From Alphaproteobacteria bacterium (lineage in GTDB: Bacteria; Pseudomonadota; Alphaproteobacteria; MPNO01; UBA2964), in assembly GCA_012103315.1 (NCBI GenBank), contig WLWZ01000001.1:856795-920794 (forward strand): 64,000 nucleotides of DNA, given 5' to 3'. The notes below the pieces were generated by a model that saw only the letters and a list, made by a program, of their open reading frames with translations, was not told the origin of the DNA and searched no databases. Shown in pieces: positions 26,360-35,894 of the stretch (the stretch's first letter is position 1; the number at the start of each line of letters is the position of its first letter). Position numbers and translations under genes: made by a program.

Positions 26360-27565
26360 TTACAGAACGCTCATATTTGGCGGGTGGCCCATGAGCCATT
26401 CGCCAACTGTGCGGAAATGCGTTTTGCGGCCCTGAATTTGCAAGGCGACGGCGTGAATATCCCGTAACCGCCTTTCAAACGGCCCATCGGCAAAAATCGA
26501 ACTCGTTCCACCGGTATCAAACAACGTATCAACGACCGTCTTTGCTTCGTGTATGGCGTGCGTGGCGGCTAGCCGAATTTCTAATCGATGATCGAGCGTC
26601 GGCGCGCCGTTTGTTATTGCCTCCTGCCAAGCGTCCTCAACTTCAGCGAATAGATAACGCCGTGCGCCGCGCAATTTGGCGCGCATACGGGCGACCTCGT
26701 CGTGAACGACCGGGTTGTCTTTGAGCACGTCCGCAGCGTTTCGGGGTTTCTTATCCTGGGCTATCTCAAGAAACTTTTCGAGGACGGCTGCGCTTAACCC
26801 AAGCGCAACTGAGGCAAACCCCATTGCGTAGATTGCCATGGTCGAGAAATTATAGAGAGTCGATAGATCGTCGGCGCCTTCAATCATGGTGGCGCGGACG
26901 ATGGTGTGCTCGGTGGGTACGAAGTGTTCTTTGAGCTCGAACCCGTCGCTACCAGTATTTCTCAGGCCGAAGACGTACCAGTCATCTGACAGGGTGGTTT
27001 CGTTCGCCGGTATAAAGGTGGTCCGAATTTCGGGCTTGTCACCTTTGCCCATGCGGATAGAGCCGTCAGTTTCATAGACCGGGGAACAATGTGTTGCGAG
27101 CCAGGTCGCATGGTGGCTGCCGCTGACGAACATCGTCTTGGCTGTAACCAGATAGCCTCCTTCGACGGCCTTTGCTTCCGCCTTGCCCGGTCCCCAGGCC
27201 AGGACGCCGTTGGCGTTGTCGCCCCAAATTTTGCCGCTAATGCCTGTATCGAGATAGCCGCCAAGCATAGAGCAGCCGCTGCCTTGACCAACACACCAGG
27301 CGGCGCTGCCATCATATTTCGCGATGGCTTCGATAACCCGGCAAAAGACGGGGAGTGGAAGCTCTTCACCACCGGCTTTCTTGGCCAACAACATCCGGAA
27401 CAATCGTTTGTCGTGGAGTGCAGCCATAGCCTTGCCGGTGAGTTCACGAATAGCTTCTCCCTCGGCCGCTTCTGAATCCAATAGGGGGCCGATGTCGTCG
27501 ACCCGTTGGACCCATTCCTTTGCCATCTCGGCGTAATCGACCACTGGTTTGGAACCTTCATTCAT
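26360..27565 (-). CDS. Acyl-CoA dehydrogenase-fold flavoprotein (group D monooxygenase-like)
   Basis: The 401-residue protein has the acyl-CoA dehydrogenase fold but fits the branch of two-component flavin monooxygenases and related hydroxylases (HsaA, DszC type) better than true acyl-CoA dehydrogenases. It lacks a clear catalytic Glu motif, and its C-terminal domain contains the DTGGTSSIF block that contacts flavin in that branch. FVSGSHHATWL lies in the central beta domain. It would need reduced flavin from a separate reductase, which is not adjacent. It sits in the centre of the catabolic-looking cluster between two VOC genes. Confidence 0.78.
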   Translation of the reverse strand: MNEGSKPVVDYAEMAKEWVQRVDDIGPLLDSEAAEGEAIRELTGKAMAALHDKRLFRMLLAKKAGGEELPLPVFCRVIEAIAKYDGSAAWCVGQGSGCSMLGGYLDTGISGKIWGDNANGVLAWGPGKAEAKAVEGGYLVTAKTMFVSGSHHATWLATHCSPVYETDGSIRMGKGDKPEIRTTFIPANETTLSDDWYVFGLRNTGSDGFELKEHFVPTEHTIVRATMIEGADDLSTLYNFSTMAIYAMGFASVALGLSAAVLEKFLEIAQDKKPRNAADVLKDNPVVHDEVARMRAKLRGARRYLFAEVEDAWQEAITNGAPTLDHRLEIRLAATHAIHEAKTVVDTLFDTGGTSSIFADGPFERRLRDIHAVALQIQGRKTHFRTVGEWLMGHPPNMSVL

Positions 27566-27725
27566 CGGACTGTCTCATTTGCCTGGCAGACTGCACTGCG
27601 AATTTATGGGGATTATGGCGTTGATCTCGGGTGCTGTCACCGTGTGGTGCGTTGCCTGGAATCATATTTGCAGTTGGCGCACCTACTGATACTTTGACGA
27701 CAAAGGTATCTCACAGGAGGCAAGA

Positions 27726-28622
27726 ATGGCAGGAAAAGCAAAAAAATATAATCGCAGTTCGGAAGATCTCGGAAATATTGTCGGGCTGGAGCATCTCAAT
27801 TTACTGATTCCGGATCAGCAGATTGCGATGAATTTCTATGTCGGAGGATTGGGTCTGACGCGTGATCCCTACATGCAAACGGGTCTGGGCAATATGTGGA
27901 TCAATGTCGGGGACAGTCAGTTTCATCTCCCGACCCGAGGCACACAGGTCCTGCGAGGCTGTATTGGTTTGGTGATGCCCGATCTGAAAAAGCTGGTAGA
28001 ACGACTAAAATCTATCCGAAAAGACCTCGCCGGAACCAAGTTTGGTTTTAACGCACCCAAGGGTGCTAAATATGTCGAGGTGACCTGCCCTTGGGGCAAT
28101 AAATTTCGGTGCTATGGGGCAGGAAAATCAACCGCGCCGATTGTTCTGGGTATGCGTTATAACCAGTTTGATGTTGCAGTAGGAACGGCGAAGGGTATCG
28201 CGAAGTTTTACCGTGAAATAATGGGCGCCGATGTAACATTGGGCCGTTGGGATAATGCACCCGCCGCTCGGGTTTGTGCCGGAAATCGTCAGGAACTTAT
28301 TTTCAGAGAGACCCGCAAGAAGATTCCCGAATTTGACGGTCATCATCTACAAATTTATATCGCGAATTTTTCTGGTCCGTATCAGAAGCTTCTCGACCGT
28401 GGGCTTATCGCTCAGGAATCCAACCAGCATCAATACAGGTTTGTCGATATCGTTGATCCCGATGATGGAAAACTTCTGTTTAAGTTGGATCATGAGGTGC
28501 GCGCGATGACGCATCCGTTGTATGGTCGCTCGAAAGTTAATCGCAACCCGGATCAATCTAACGCGCATTTTGCCAAGGGGCATGAAACCCAACCTTGGCT
28601 TGCGTCAGCAACAGGGAGTTAA
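27726..28622 (+). CDS. Two-domain VOC-family protein
   Basis: The 298-residue protein consists of two VOC modules (LEHLNLLIPD at about 20-29 and YNQFDVAVGTAKGIAKFY at about 140-157), followed by a DHEVRAMTHPLYGR tail. Ligand assignment is less clear than in the smaller VOC protein, because the second module does not begin with the usual His. AGGAGG precedes the ATG at good spacing. The glutathione transferase gene starts 5 bases after the stop, so it may act together with a glutathione-dependent step. Confidence 0.75.
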   Translation: MAGKAKKYNRSSEDLGNIVGLEHLNLLIPDQQIAMNFYVGGLGLTRDPYMQTGLGNMWINVGDSQFHLPTRGTQVLRGCIGLVMPDLKKLVERLKSIRKDLAGTKFGFNAPKGAKYVEVTCPWGNKFRCYGAGKSTAPIVLGMRYNQFDVAVGTAKGIAKFYREIMGADVTLGRWDNAPAARVCAGNRQELIFRETRKKIPEFDGHHLQIYIANFSGPYQKLLDRGLIAQESNQHQYRFVDIVDPDDGKLLFKLDHEVRAMTHPLYGRSKVNRNPDQSNAHFAKGHETQPWLASATGS

Positions 28623-28627
28623 GAAGG

Positions 28628-29248
28628 ATGCTCGAACTTTATACTTGGATGACCGATAACGGTTATAAAGCCCGCCAGATGGTGGAAGAAACCGGGATTG
28701 AATATGATTTGAAACCCGTCAATCTGCGCAACAAAGAGCAGTTTGAGCCAGAATACCTCAAGATCAGCCCTGGCCATAAGATTCCGGCAATTGTTGATCC
28801 TGATGGACCCGGCGGCAACAAGATCACATTGTGCGAATCCGGTGCTATTTTGAAGTACATGGCCGAGAATTACGCTCCTCATCTTTATCCCGACGACCCG
28901 ATCCAACGCATCAAAGTCGATCAATGGTTCATCTATGGCTCAGCGACCTGGACAACGCTGGCTCAGCAATACGGGTTGTTTATGCACCGTTTGGGCGAAG
29001 ACGTGCCTCGCGCGCAGGAACATTATGATGGCGTTCTCCGCGATATGATGAACATGTATGAAAAGCACCTCGGTGAGAACGAGTATATCGCCGGTGACTA
29101 TTCGATTGCGGATATCACCGTTTACCCTGACATGCATGGTCATGGACTAAACGATGTTACGTTCGATGAGTATCCAAACATCAAGCGTTGGCATGATGCG
29201 ATTGAGGCACGTCCCGCAGTGCAGACTGCCTGGACGCCTTTCGCGTAA
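28628..29248 (+). CDS. Glutathione S-transferase family protein
   Basis: The 206-residue GST has an N-terminal thioredoxin-like domain (LELYTWMTDNGYKARQMVEE, then the cis-Pro in GHKIPAIVD and the glutathione gamma-Glu contact LCESGAIL). The all-helical C-terminal domain has the N-capping motif IADITVYP. It resembles the YfcG/nu-type bacterial GSTs that reduce disulphides or open epoxide and ether bonds. AAGG precedes the ATG at 28628; an upstream in-frame start at 28595 would overlap the VOC gene. A terminator follows. Confidence 0.87.
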   Translation: MLELYTWMTDNGYKARQMVEETGIEYDLKPVNLRNKEQFEPEYLKISPGHKIPAIVDPDGPGGNKITLCESGAILKYMAENYAPHLYPDDPIQRIKVDQWFIYGSATWTTLAQQYGLFMHRLGEDVPRAQEHYDGVLRDMMNMYEKHLGENEYIAGDYSIADITVYPDMHGHGLNDVTFDEYPNIKRWHDAIEARPAVQTAWTPFA

Positions 29249-29265
29249 GACAATAATACCAATTT

Positions 29266-29302
29266 AACGGCCTGTGGTGCGCTCTGCATCGCAGGCCGTT
29301 TT
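29266..29302 (+). terminator. Rho-independent terminator after the GST gene
   Basis: AACGGCCTG pairs with CAGGCCGTT over nine positions around a 17-base loop, followed by TT to give a TTTT tract. It ends the VOC-GST transcript. Confidence 0.75.
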
Positions 29303-29437
29303 GATTCCGACATTATCGATTGTAATTGCCTTTCCTTGGTTGAGCCTCGCGCTACTCCCCTAACGTAATTTCACGAGATTCTGGACGGTTGGAATTTCAA
29401 CGGTCATAGTTAAATCCACATTGAAATGGAGGGTTCT

Positions 29438-30244
29438 ATGGTTGCTGGCATTCGCTTTGTTGCGCTTGGTATCGTCTTCTTTCTGATGATCAGTGGTCCC
29501 GCTATTGCGGCACCGCAAATCCTTGGTGTTGTTGCTTCCGCTGCTCCAGTGCCTATGACCTGCTCGGGCGGATTGTGCACAGCAGAATTCAGCGCCTTTT
29601 GCATGCAGCAGCATCGGGTTTCGCCACGAGGTGGTACGCCTTACCAGACTGCAAAAGGAACCAACTTGACACTCGTATCGACCGCGGCAGATGGAACCAA
29701 ACGGTCAGTTATTGTAAACGACAAAGTGTCTATCCAATCAAAGAGAGGACATTTTGCCGTGCAGGTGACCTTGCCGGAAAGTACGGTTAAAGGGCTAGGT
29801 GGGCAGGTTGCAGCGCTCGATATTAACGTGCTGGCATCTCTTGTGCCGATGGTGCAGGTCGGAGATGAAACGCCACTGAGCAAAGCTGAAATAGCGCATG
29901 TTACCGGGATTCAACGCAAAATCGTCGCTAAGGCGCTGGCATCTGACCGTGAGCAAGAAACAATAACGGTAGGAACCATGACGCGCCTGATTAGTGCTTT
30001 ACCGCGATACGGTCGGGTCAGTGCGGCACGGCGTCAGTCGTTGTGGCGTGATATCGTTGGGCCGGAACCCACACAACGATCCAACATTGGTTTACAGAAA
30101 GCGGCTAAGGAATTCCGCTATTGCAAACATTGGGCCGACACTGGCCGGGGTTACGGGCTTCGGCATTGCCTTGAAGAAATGCATGATTTCAAAGCGGACC
30201 AGATTACCAAAAAGGCCTGGAAAGCCGTTCTGCCCGGGGGGTGA
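29438..30244 (+). CDS. Hypothetical secreted protein
   Basis: I do not recognise this 268-residue protein. It has a clear signal peptide: a hydrophobic core and a likely AxA cleavage site at about residue 24. The mature part begins with a Cys-containing segment (MTCSGGLCTAEFSAFC), then a beta-rich middle. The C-terminus again holds two cysteines (FRYCKHW and RHCLEEMHD), so disulphides in the periplasm are likely. The ATG at 29438 follows GGAGGG at 5 bases. It stands alone behind a terminator and converges with dnaE2. Confidence 0.65.
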   Translation: MVAGIRFVALGIVFFLMISGPAIAAPQILGVVASAAPVPMTCSGGLCTAEFSAFCMQQHRVSPRGGTPYQTAKGTNLTLVSTAADGTKRSVIVNDKVSIQSKRGHFAVQVTLPESTVKGLGGQVAALDINVLASLVPMVQVGDETPLSKAEIAHVTGIQRKIVAKALASDREQETITVGTMTRLISALPRYGRVSAARRQSLWRDIVGPEPTQRSNIGLQKAAKEFRYCKHWADTGRGYGLRHCLEEMHDFKADQITKKAWKAVLPGG

Positions 30245-30254
30245 TGCTTTGCTG

Positions 30255-33200
30255 TTAGTGGAAATCGCGTGACGGGTACATAACCTGACCGCCCTCGCTT
30301 CCTTCACCGAGAGTAGCGCTTTCGTTTTCGGCTGTGACCTCTGTCTTGAAACGTTGTGGCGTCTCCATTAATGCCATTAACCGGTCGGTCATATCGACCA
30401 ATCGTTTTGCGACGAGGTGAATGACGAGCCCTTCGCGCTGTAGTTCGCCTGTTACACAAAGCAGACGGGCGGCGAGTGTTTCCTTGCGATAGCGTTCAAA
30501 CAGTTTGGGCCAGACAATCACATTGGCGATCCCGGTTTCATCTTCCAGTGTCGCGAAGATGACGCCGCTCGCAGTGCCGGGACGCTGTCGGGTGATGACG
30601 AGCCCAGCCACGGTGACTCTTGTTCCGTTTTTGGTCTCGGCGAGCTGCGCGGTTGGTATAACACCTTCGCCAGCAAGCCGGTCGCGCAACAGTTCAAGCG
30701 GATGGTGTTTGAGTGATAGACGGATCGCTGCGTAATCATGTGAGACTTCCTCGCCGGGTGCCATGACGGGCAGCTTTACTTTCGGCTCAACGATATTTTC
30801 TCCCGCCTCGGCGAAAAGCGGCAATTGACCGGGGTTGATACGACGCACCTCCCACAGTGCCTGGCGACGGGATAGGCCAATTGAGCCATAGCTATCGGCT
30901 TTGGCGAGACGTTCGAGCGCTGACGGTTGCAGGTTGCTGCGTAGCCATAAATCTTCAGGACTGGAGAAAGGGCGGGCATTCCCCGCTTTGCGCGCCTCTA
31001 GCAGTGCTTCAGCAGCCCCTGGCTTTAAACCCTTTATCTGACGAAACCCAAGTCTGAGGGCCGGGCTGTTTTCTCGTTCTGGCTCTAACGTGCAATCCCA
31101 CTCACTGTGGTTTATGTCGACCGGGCGGACTGTCACGCCGTGCTCGCGGGCATCGCGGACGATCTGGGCGGGGGCATAGAACCCCATCGGTTGGCTGTTA
31201 AGCAGTGAGCAGGCGAAGGTGGCGGGGTAATGACATTTCAGCCAGGACGAGACATAGACCAGTAACGCAAAGCTCGCCGCATGACTTTCGGGAAAGCCGT
31301 AATCACCAAATCCTTCAATCTGTTTGAAACAACGCTCGGCAAAATCAAGTTCGTAGCCACGTTGGGTCATGCCGAGGATCATCTTGTCGCGATAGTTCTG
31401 AATGGTTCCGAGGCGCCGGAAGGTCGCCATGGCACGACGAAGTCCATCAGCCTCGGCGGGGGTGAAGCCAGCGGCGACGATGGCGATTTTCATTGCCTGT
31501 TCCTGAAATAGCGGTACGCCAAAGGTTTTTTCCAGCACCACACGTAAGGCCTCAGAAGGATAGTCGACCTTTTCCTCGCCATTTCGCCGCCGCAAATAGG
31601 GGTGCACCATGTCACCCTGGATTGGCCCGGGTCGGACGATGGCGACCTCAATCACTAGATCGTAAAAAGTGCGTGGTTTGAGCCGAGGCAGCATGCTCAT
31701 CTGGGCCCGACTCTCGACCTGAAACACGCCGACGGAATCGGCTTTGCACAGCATGTCATAGACAACCGGGTCTTCAGCAGGGACGGTGGCGAGATTGTAT
31801 GTTTTGCCGTGATGTTGGGTAAGCAGGGAAAAGGCTTTGCGGATACAGGTCAGCATGCCGAGGCCCAATACATCAACTTTTAGAATACCAAGCGCATCGA
31901 GGTCGTCTTTGTCCCATTCAATAGTCGTCCGTTTGTCCATTGCTGCGTTGGCGATAGGCACCATCGCATCCAGCCGTCCGCGGGTAATGACGAAGCCACC
32001 GACATGCTGTGAAAGGTGGCGTGGAAAACCAGTTATCTCGCGGGCCAGGCGGAGTGCATGGCCAAGTCGCTTTTCCTTTGGGTCGAGTCCTGCCTCTCGG
32101 ACATGATCATTATCTATTGATCCTGACCGACGCCCCGAAACGGTACTGGCAAGAGCATCCTCGACATCACGGGTGAGTCCCATGGCCCTGGAAATTTCGC
32201 GCATGGCGCTGCGACCACGATAATGAATAACTGTCGCAGCCAACCCGGCACGCTCGCGGCCATATTTGTCGTAGATATATTGGATAACCTCTTCCCGGCG
32301 TTCATGTTCGAAATCGACATCGATATCGGGCGGCTCGCCGCGTTCGGCGCTGATAAAGCGCTCGAACAGAAGATCAATTCGGGCAGGGTCTATGGCGGTG
32401 ATGCCGAGGCAGTAACACACGGCAGAATTGGCAGCTGAACCACGCCCCTGACACAAAATATCTTTGCTGCGGGCGAACTGCACAATGCCGTGAACGGTGA
32501 GGAAGTAGTTGGCGTATTTCAGCTCGCCAATCAGGGTCAGCTCGTGCGTCAGCTGTTTTTTGACCTTGTCGGGAATACCGTCAGGATAGCGTCCTTCCGC
32601 GCCGTCCCACGTCAATGTCTCAAGATGTTTCTGGGGTGAGATGCCGGGCGGGGCTTCATCATCGGGATATTCATAGACCAATTCATCAAGTGAGAATTTA
32701 CAGCGCTCAGCGATTTCCACCGTGCGGGCGACGGCAGCAGGGTGATGTCGGAACAAAGCCGACATCTCTTCGCCAGATTTGATGTGACGTTCAGCGTTAG
32801 CGAATAGATGGTAACCGGCTTTCTCGACGATACAGTGTTCACGTACCGATGTGAGGGCATCCTGCACATCGCGGCGGGTTGTATCGTGGTAATGAACATC
32901 GTTGGTCGCAATGAGTGGGACGGAGCTCTCTTTTGCCAGCTTTGCCAGGGCAGCGAGCCGTCGTTGATCGCCACCTGTCATCAGGTTCTGGCCAGCGAGA
33001 TAACAGTGACCGGGCAGGGCAGTTCCAAGTTTGTGCAATGCTTCTTTAGTGTTGGCCAGAGAGATGGCGATCTGATCGTTTGCTTGGTTAAGGAAATCAT
33101 CAACATCTAAGTGACATTCGCCTTTCGGCGCGCGGCGACGACCAAGCGTAATAAGCTGTGATAGGCGGCCATAAGCATCACGGTTCATTGGCAGACAGAG

Positions 33201-33428
33201 CAGGCTCGGGGCATCGGTGAAGTCCAGCCGGGCGCCAACGATCAACTGTATGTCTGTTTCACGGGCTGCCAGATGGGCTCGGACAACGCCGGCGAGCGTA
33301 TTGCGGTCAGTGATCGCAATGGCTTTCAGGTCTCTCTCGGCGGCGCGCACGACGAGTTCTTCGGGGTGGGTGGCCCCTCGTAAGAAGCTGAAATTGCTGG
33401 TGGTTTGCAGTTCAGCGTAGGCAGTCAT
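30255..33428 (-). CDS. dnaE2: Error-prone DNA polymerase III alpha subunit
   Basis: This 1057-residue C-family polymerase is of the length typical of DnaE2. It has an N-terminal PHP domain (FSFLRGATHPEELV, then AITDRNTL), a palm with the catalytic acidic motif PDIDVDFEH (about 370) and PGPIQGDMVHPYLRRRNG. The helix-hairpin-helix region and the C-terminal OB-fold (VTVAGLVITRQRPG) follow. It lacks the C-terminal tail with which replicative DnaE contacts tau. It performs translesion synthesis together with ImuA and ImuB during the SOS response. The start overlaps the imuB stop by 4 bases (ATGA). Confidence 0.97.
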   Translation of the reverse strand: MTAYAELQTTSNFSFLRGATHPEELVVRAAERDLKAIAITDRNTLAGVVRAHLAARETDIQLIVGARLDFTDAPSLLCLPMNRDAYGRLSQLITLGRRRAPKGECHLDVDDFLNQANDQIAISLANTKEALHKLGTALPGHCYLAGQNLMTGGDQRRLAALAKLAKESSVPLIATNDVHYHDTTRRDVQDALTSVREHCIVEKAGYHLFANAERHIKSGEEMSALFRHHPAAVARTVEIAERCKFSLDELVYEYPDDEAPPGISPQKHLETLTWDGAEGRYPDGIPDKVKKQLTHELTLIGELKYANYFLTVHGIVQFARSKDILCQGRGSAANSAVCYCLGITAIDPARIDLLFERFISAERGEPPDIDVDFEHERREEVIQYIYDKYGRERAGLAATVIHYRGRSAMREISRAMGLTRDVEDALASTVSGRRSGSIDNDHVREAGLDPKEKRLGHALRLAREITGFPRHLSQHVGGFVITRGRLDAMVPIANAAMDKRTTIEWDKDDLDALGILKVDVLGLGMLTCIRKAFSLLTQHHGKTYNLATVPAEDPVVYDMLCKADSVGVFQVESRAQMSMLPRLKPRTFYDLVIEVAIVRPGPIQGDMVHPYLRRRNGEEKVDYPSEALRVVLEKTFGVPLFQEQAMKIAIVAAGFTPAEADGLRRAMATFRRLGTIQNYRDKMILGMTQRGYELDFAERCFKQIEGFGDYGFPESHAASFALLVYVSSWLKCHYPATFACSLLNSQPMGFYAPAQIVRDAREHGVTVRPVDINHSEWDCTLEPERENSPALRLGFRQIKGLKPGAAEALLEARKAGNARPFSSPEDLWLRSNLQPSALERLAKADSYGSIGLSRRQALWEVRRINPGQLPLFAEAGENIVEPKVKLPVMAPGEEVSHDYAAIRLSLKHHPLELLRDRLAGEGVIPTAQLAETKNGTRVTVAGLVITRQRPGTASGVIFATLEDETGIANVIVWPKLFERYRKETLAARLLCVTGELQREGLVIHLVAKRLVDMTDRLMALMETPQRFKTEVTAENESATLGEGSEGGQVMYPSRDFH

Positions 33429-34957
33429 CCGAATAACCCGTGGACAAACCAGGATGTCTCACCACTACGATAAAGCCAAAAGCGTTGCCCGGTTTCGTTC
33501 TCAACCCGGTAGTAATCACGTGTGTTCCCATTATCGCTTCGCCACCATTCCGGGGCGATCCGCTCCGGCCCTTCACAGCGTGTGATGTGATGCAGAACCC
33601 GACGCCAGCGAAAGAGTACTGGTGGCCCATCGGTGCTTTCTGCGACGGCTTCGACCTGTTCAGGAGGGCGAAGAAGACGCAGGGGACGAGGCGTGGCAGC
33701 GCAGCCTTGCTCCGACTGTATAGGCTTTGTCTTCCCGACGGGAATGAACCCTGCAGCGCGTTCAGGGATATGGCTTTCCCGGAAGTGTGTTTGCCGTATG
33801 TTTCGAGAGCCGAGCCGGTTGGTTAGCCGGTCAATCACGGCGTTATAGCTGTCCACATTTTGAGCTGCTGCACCGCGTTGGAAATTGGTTTGATCGATTG
33901 CCATCGGGTTAGCAACGGCAGCAATGAGAGATATTTCGTCGATGCCAAATTCAGGGTCGATCTCGTCGAGATGTTCGGAGAAAAGATGCAGGAGATGGCT
34001 GGGTTCCCGGCTGGGTCGTGCGGTGCCGATGGTAATTTGCGCGGTGCTGCCATCTGGCCGATAGATAGACAGCACGAGCCGCCGTGCCCCTTGGCCAGCC
34101 TGCTCCAGTGTTGCACATAGATTTTCGAGCAGTTTGCCAGTAGCAGCAGCGATATCATCGCGATGGCCTATCGGTTCCGCAAAAGCCAGCCGAGCGATGA
34201 GTGGGGTTTTAGGGAGGATCGGCGAGAGCGGCTCGGCTGCTTTGCCGAGGGCAGCATCAAGACGTAACCGGACGTCTTTTTCAAAGCGTGCTGCCAGTGG
34301 TCCTCGGGGCATGTCTAACAGGTCGCCGATATAGCGCAGCCCGACCTCATGCAGAGCGAGAACCGTTGCGGGTGGTAAACGCAAGGCGGCAGTCGCTAAT
34401 GGTGCGAGAGCAGCTCGTGTTTCCCCTGGAGGTATGACTTGCCAGGTGTCATTGGGGGCAAACCGAGCAACCGCCCAGGCACCGCCCAGCGTATCCGCCA
34501 TGGCTGCGCGTGCTGTAAACCCAAGTTTCTCTATACGATTGGCCATATCGGCGAGCATGGCTTCTTCGCCACCGAACAAGTGCGCGCAGCCGGTTACATC
34601 AAGCCATATTCCAGCTCCTCCAGCACCTTCTAGAGACAGCTCGGGGTCGTTCTCCTTGCCAGTACTGGTCCAGGGACTATAGCGGCCACACCATTGAGCC
34701 AGACGGGCAAGCATTTTTCCGTCGGCAGTAGGTGCTGCCGGGTGAATGGTGACCGAGGGCAAGATGGCGCGGGCATTGGCCAAGGCCATGTGAGGCGACA
34801 GTCCCGCTTGTTCGGCGGCGTTATTGAGAGCACTCAGACATAACCGGGCCTGACGCTCTTGCACCAGGACGAACGGCTTATCCCGTAAGGCCGGTGTTAT
34901 GCGGCTCAACCGGTCGGTCGCAAACCGGGGGAGCCAAAGCGAGATGATCCGTCTCAT
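33425..34957 (-). CDS. imuB: ImuB, inactive Y-family polymerase homologue
   Basis: The 510-residue Y-family-like protein has the fold but not the catalytic acids. The first metal site reads SLWLPRFATDR instead of the DxDxFF pattern, and the second reads GIWLDVTGCAHLFGG. It serves as an adaptor that brings DnaE2 to the sliding clamp. The C-terminal third is variable, as usual. The ATG at 34957 (MRRIISLWLPR) matches the normal family start; a longer open frame upstream lies inside imuA. It overlaps imuA by 80 bases and dnaE2 by 4, so the three are one operon. Confidence 0.93.
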   Translation of the reverse strand: MRRIISLWLPRFATDRLSRITPALRDKPFVLVQERQARLCLSALNNAAEQAGLSPHMALANARAILPSVTIHPAAPTADGKMLARLAQWCGRYSPWTSTGKENDPELSLEGAGGAGIWLDVTGCAHLFGGEEAMLADMANRIEKLGFTARAAMADTLGGAWAVARFAPNDTWQVIPPGETRAALAPLATAALRLPPATVLALHEVGLRYIGDLLDMPRGPLAARFEKDVRLRLDAALGKAAEPLSPILPKTPLIARLAFAEPIGHRDDIAAATGKLLENLCATLEQAGQGARRLVLSIYRPDGSTAQITIGTARPSREPSHLLHLFSEHLDEIDPEFGIDEISLIAAVANPMAIDQTNFQRGAAAQNVDSYNAVIDRLTNRLGSRNIRQTHFRESHIPERAAGFIPVGKTKPIQSEQGCAATPRPLRLLRPPEQVEAVAESTDGPPVLFRWRRVLHHITRCEGPERIAPEWWRSDNGNTRDYYRVENETGQRFWLYRSGETSWFVHGLFG

Positions 34958-35624
34958 CGCACCATTCCAATAACCAGGTGCCGGGTGTTCCGCCCCGGCT
35001 TCGGAATAATGTGGTGTCCCAGCAAGTATTACCCGGCTCGTTGAGTGTTGCCACAAACCCTCTGGGGTGGCTGGGGGCTGCTTTGATCCGCCAGCGCTGT
35101 ACCGCGGCGGAAAGGCCTGGTGTCTCGGTTGCCGGGCGTAGGAGTACTGTCAGAGCATCGTTCTCTTCAGCAGCGAGTTGTAAGCGGCGGCTGGCAGTCA
35201 TGGCTATTGCTCTGAGCTCACCGAGAACAGCGATGAAGGCATTGCTCCGCAGTGCTTCTTCCATCGCCCATAAGACATCCGTGTCGCGTGTGGTTTTAAC
35301 GATTGTGAGACAAGAAGGATCGAGCCCGTGTTGGGTTAGTCCTGCCGGATAAATCTCGCCGGCATCGGTGGCGTTGTTATTCAAGCACCACAGGACACGC
35401 CCTTTGCGGTAATCGGCCAAGGCTGCCAGCAACGTGATACAAAACCCGGTTGCGGCACCGGCATCAACGGGGCGGTCGGCGAGAACCTCGTATAACGCTG
35501 CTGGCAGAAACCCACCGGCTGGGAGTTGGCGATCAATTTCGGGAATGCCGAGAGAAAAGAGCTTTTCTTCCCCGGTCCAGCTGGGGCGTTCGAGGGCACG
35601 GATGCGGGCTCGCAAATCTTCCAT
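34878..35624 (-). CDS. imuA: ImuA, RecA-like SOS mutagenesis protein
   Basis: The 248-residue RecA-fold protein lacks a canonical Walker A; the equivalent region reads DRPVDAGAATGF. It begins MEDLRARIRALERPSW, the usual ImuA start, and GGGAG lies 8 bases before this ATG, which decided the start; a longer frame opens at 35702. ImuA binds RecA and ImuB and is needed for DnaE2-dependent mutagenesis. It is the first gene of the cassette, and the LexA box lies about 136 bases upstream. Confidence 0.93.
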   Translation of the reverse strand: MEDLRARIRALERPSWTGEEKLFSLGIPEIDRQLPAGGFLPAALYEVLADRPVDAGAATGFCITLLAALADYRKGRVLWCLNNNATDAGEIYPAGLTQHGLDPSCLTIVKTTRDTDVLWAMEEALRSNAFIAVLGELRAIAMTASRRLQLAAEENDALTVLLRPATETPGLSAAVQRWRIKAAPSHPRGFVATLNEPGNTCWDTTLFRSRGGTPGTWLLEWCDETDHLALAPPVCDRPVEPHNTGLTG

Positions 35625-35759
35625 TGGCTGAGCTCCCTTTGACGCGCGCTGGCGAGAAAAAGGGGGAGCGATTGTGTCCGGTGAAAGGGTGTCCCGGGGC
35701 ATGAAAACCTTTTCTTAGTGATGCCTGCCCGCTTTTTCTTAGGAATGCGAGCCTATAAT

Positions 35760-35774
35760 GTTCCTGTTTTGTTC
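35760..35774 (-). promoter_or_regulatory. LexA box (GTTC-N7-GTTC) of the imuA-imuB-dnaE2 operon
   Basis: The sequence reads GTTC, seven bases, GTTC: a perfect match to the direct-repeat LexA operator known from alphaproteobacteria. It overlaps the -10/start region of the leftward candidate promoter at 35774-35801, as expected for LexA repression. It also lies just after a TATAAT on the plus strand (35754-35759), so rightward transcription could be LexA-controlled too. Confidence 0.85.
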
Positions 35775-35801
35775 TTATCTTGATTCAAAGGGAGGAGTCA
35801 A
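35774..35801 (-). promoter_or_regulatory. Candidate promoter of the imuA operon
   Basis: Read on the minus strand, TTGACT (35801-35796) and GATAAG (35779-35774) are separated by 16 bases. Transcription would start inside the LexA box, giving a leader of about 140 bases before imuA. The -10 matches the consensus at four of six positions. Confidence 0.5.
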
Positions 35802-35803
35802 GC

Positions 35804-35848
35804 ATGGCGATCGTTGCTGTGAGTAGCTCGATAGCAATTGACCCTTGA
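35804..35848 (+). CDS. Possible 14-residue leader ORF before the alpha/beta hydrolase
   Basis: An ATG preceded at 6 bases by GGGAGGAG, one of the best ribosome binding sites in the window, opens a 14-codon frame (MAIVAVSSSIAIDP) ending at TGA. It lies 47 bases before the hydrolase start and 30 bases after the LexA box. It could be a leader peptide that couples translation, a remnant of a longer gene, or chance. Confidence 0.35.
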   Translation: MAIVAVSSSIAIDP

Positions 35849-35894
35849 GGAAACCGATAGGAAGATGCAGAAAATCATTATCAGGGGAAGCACT

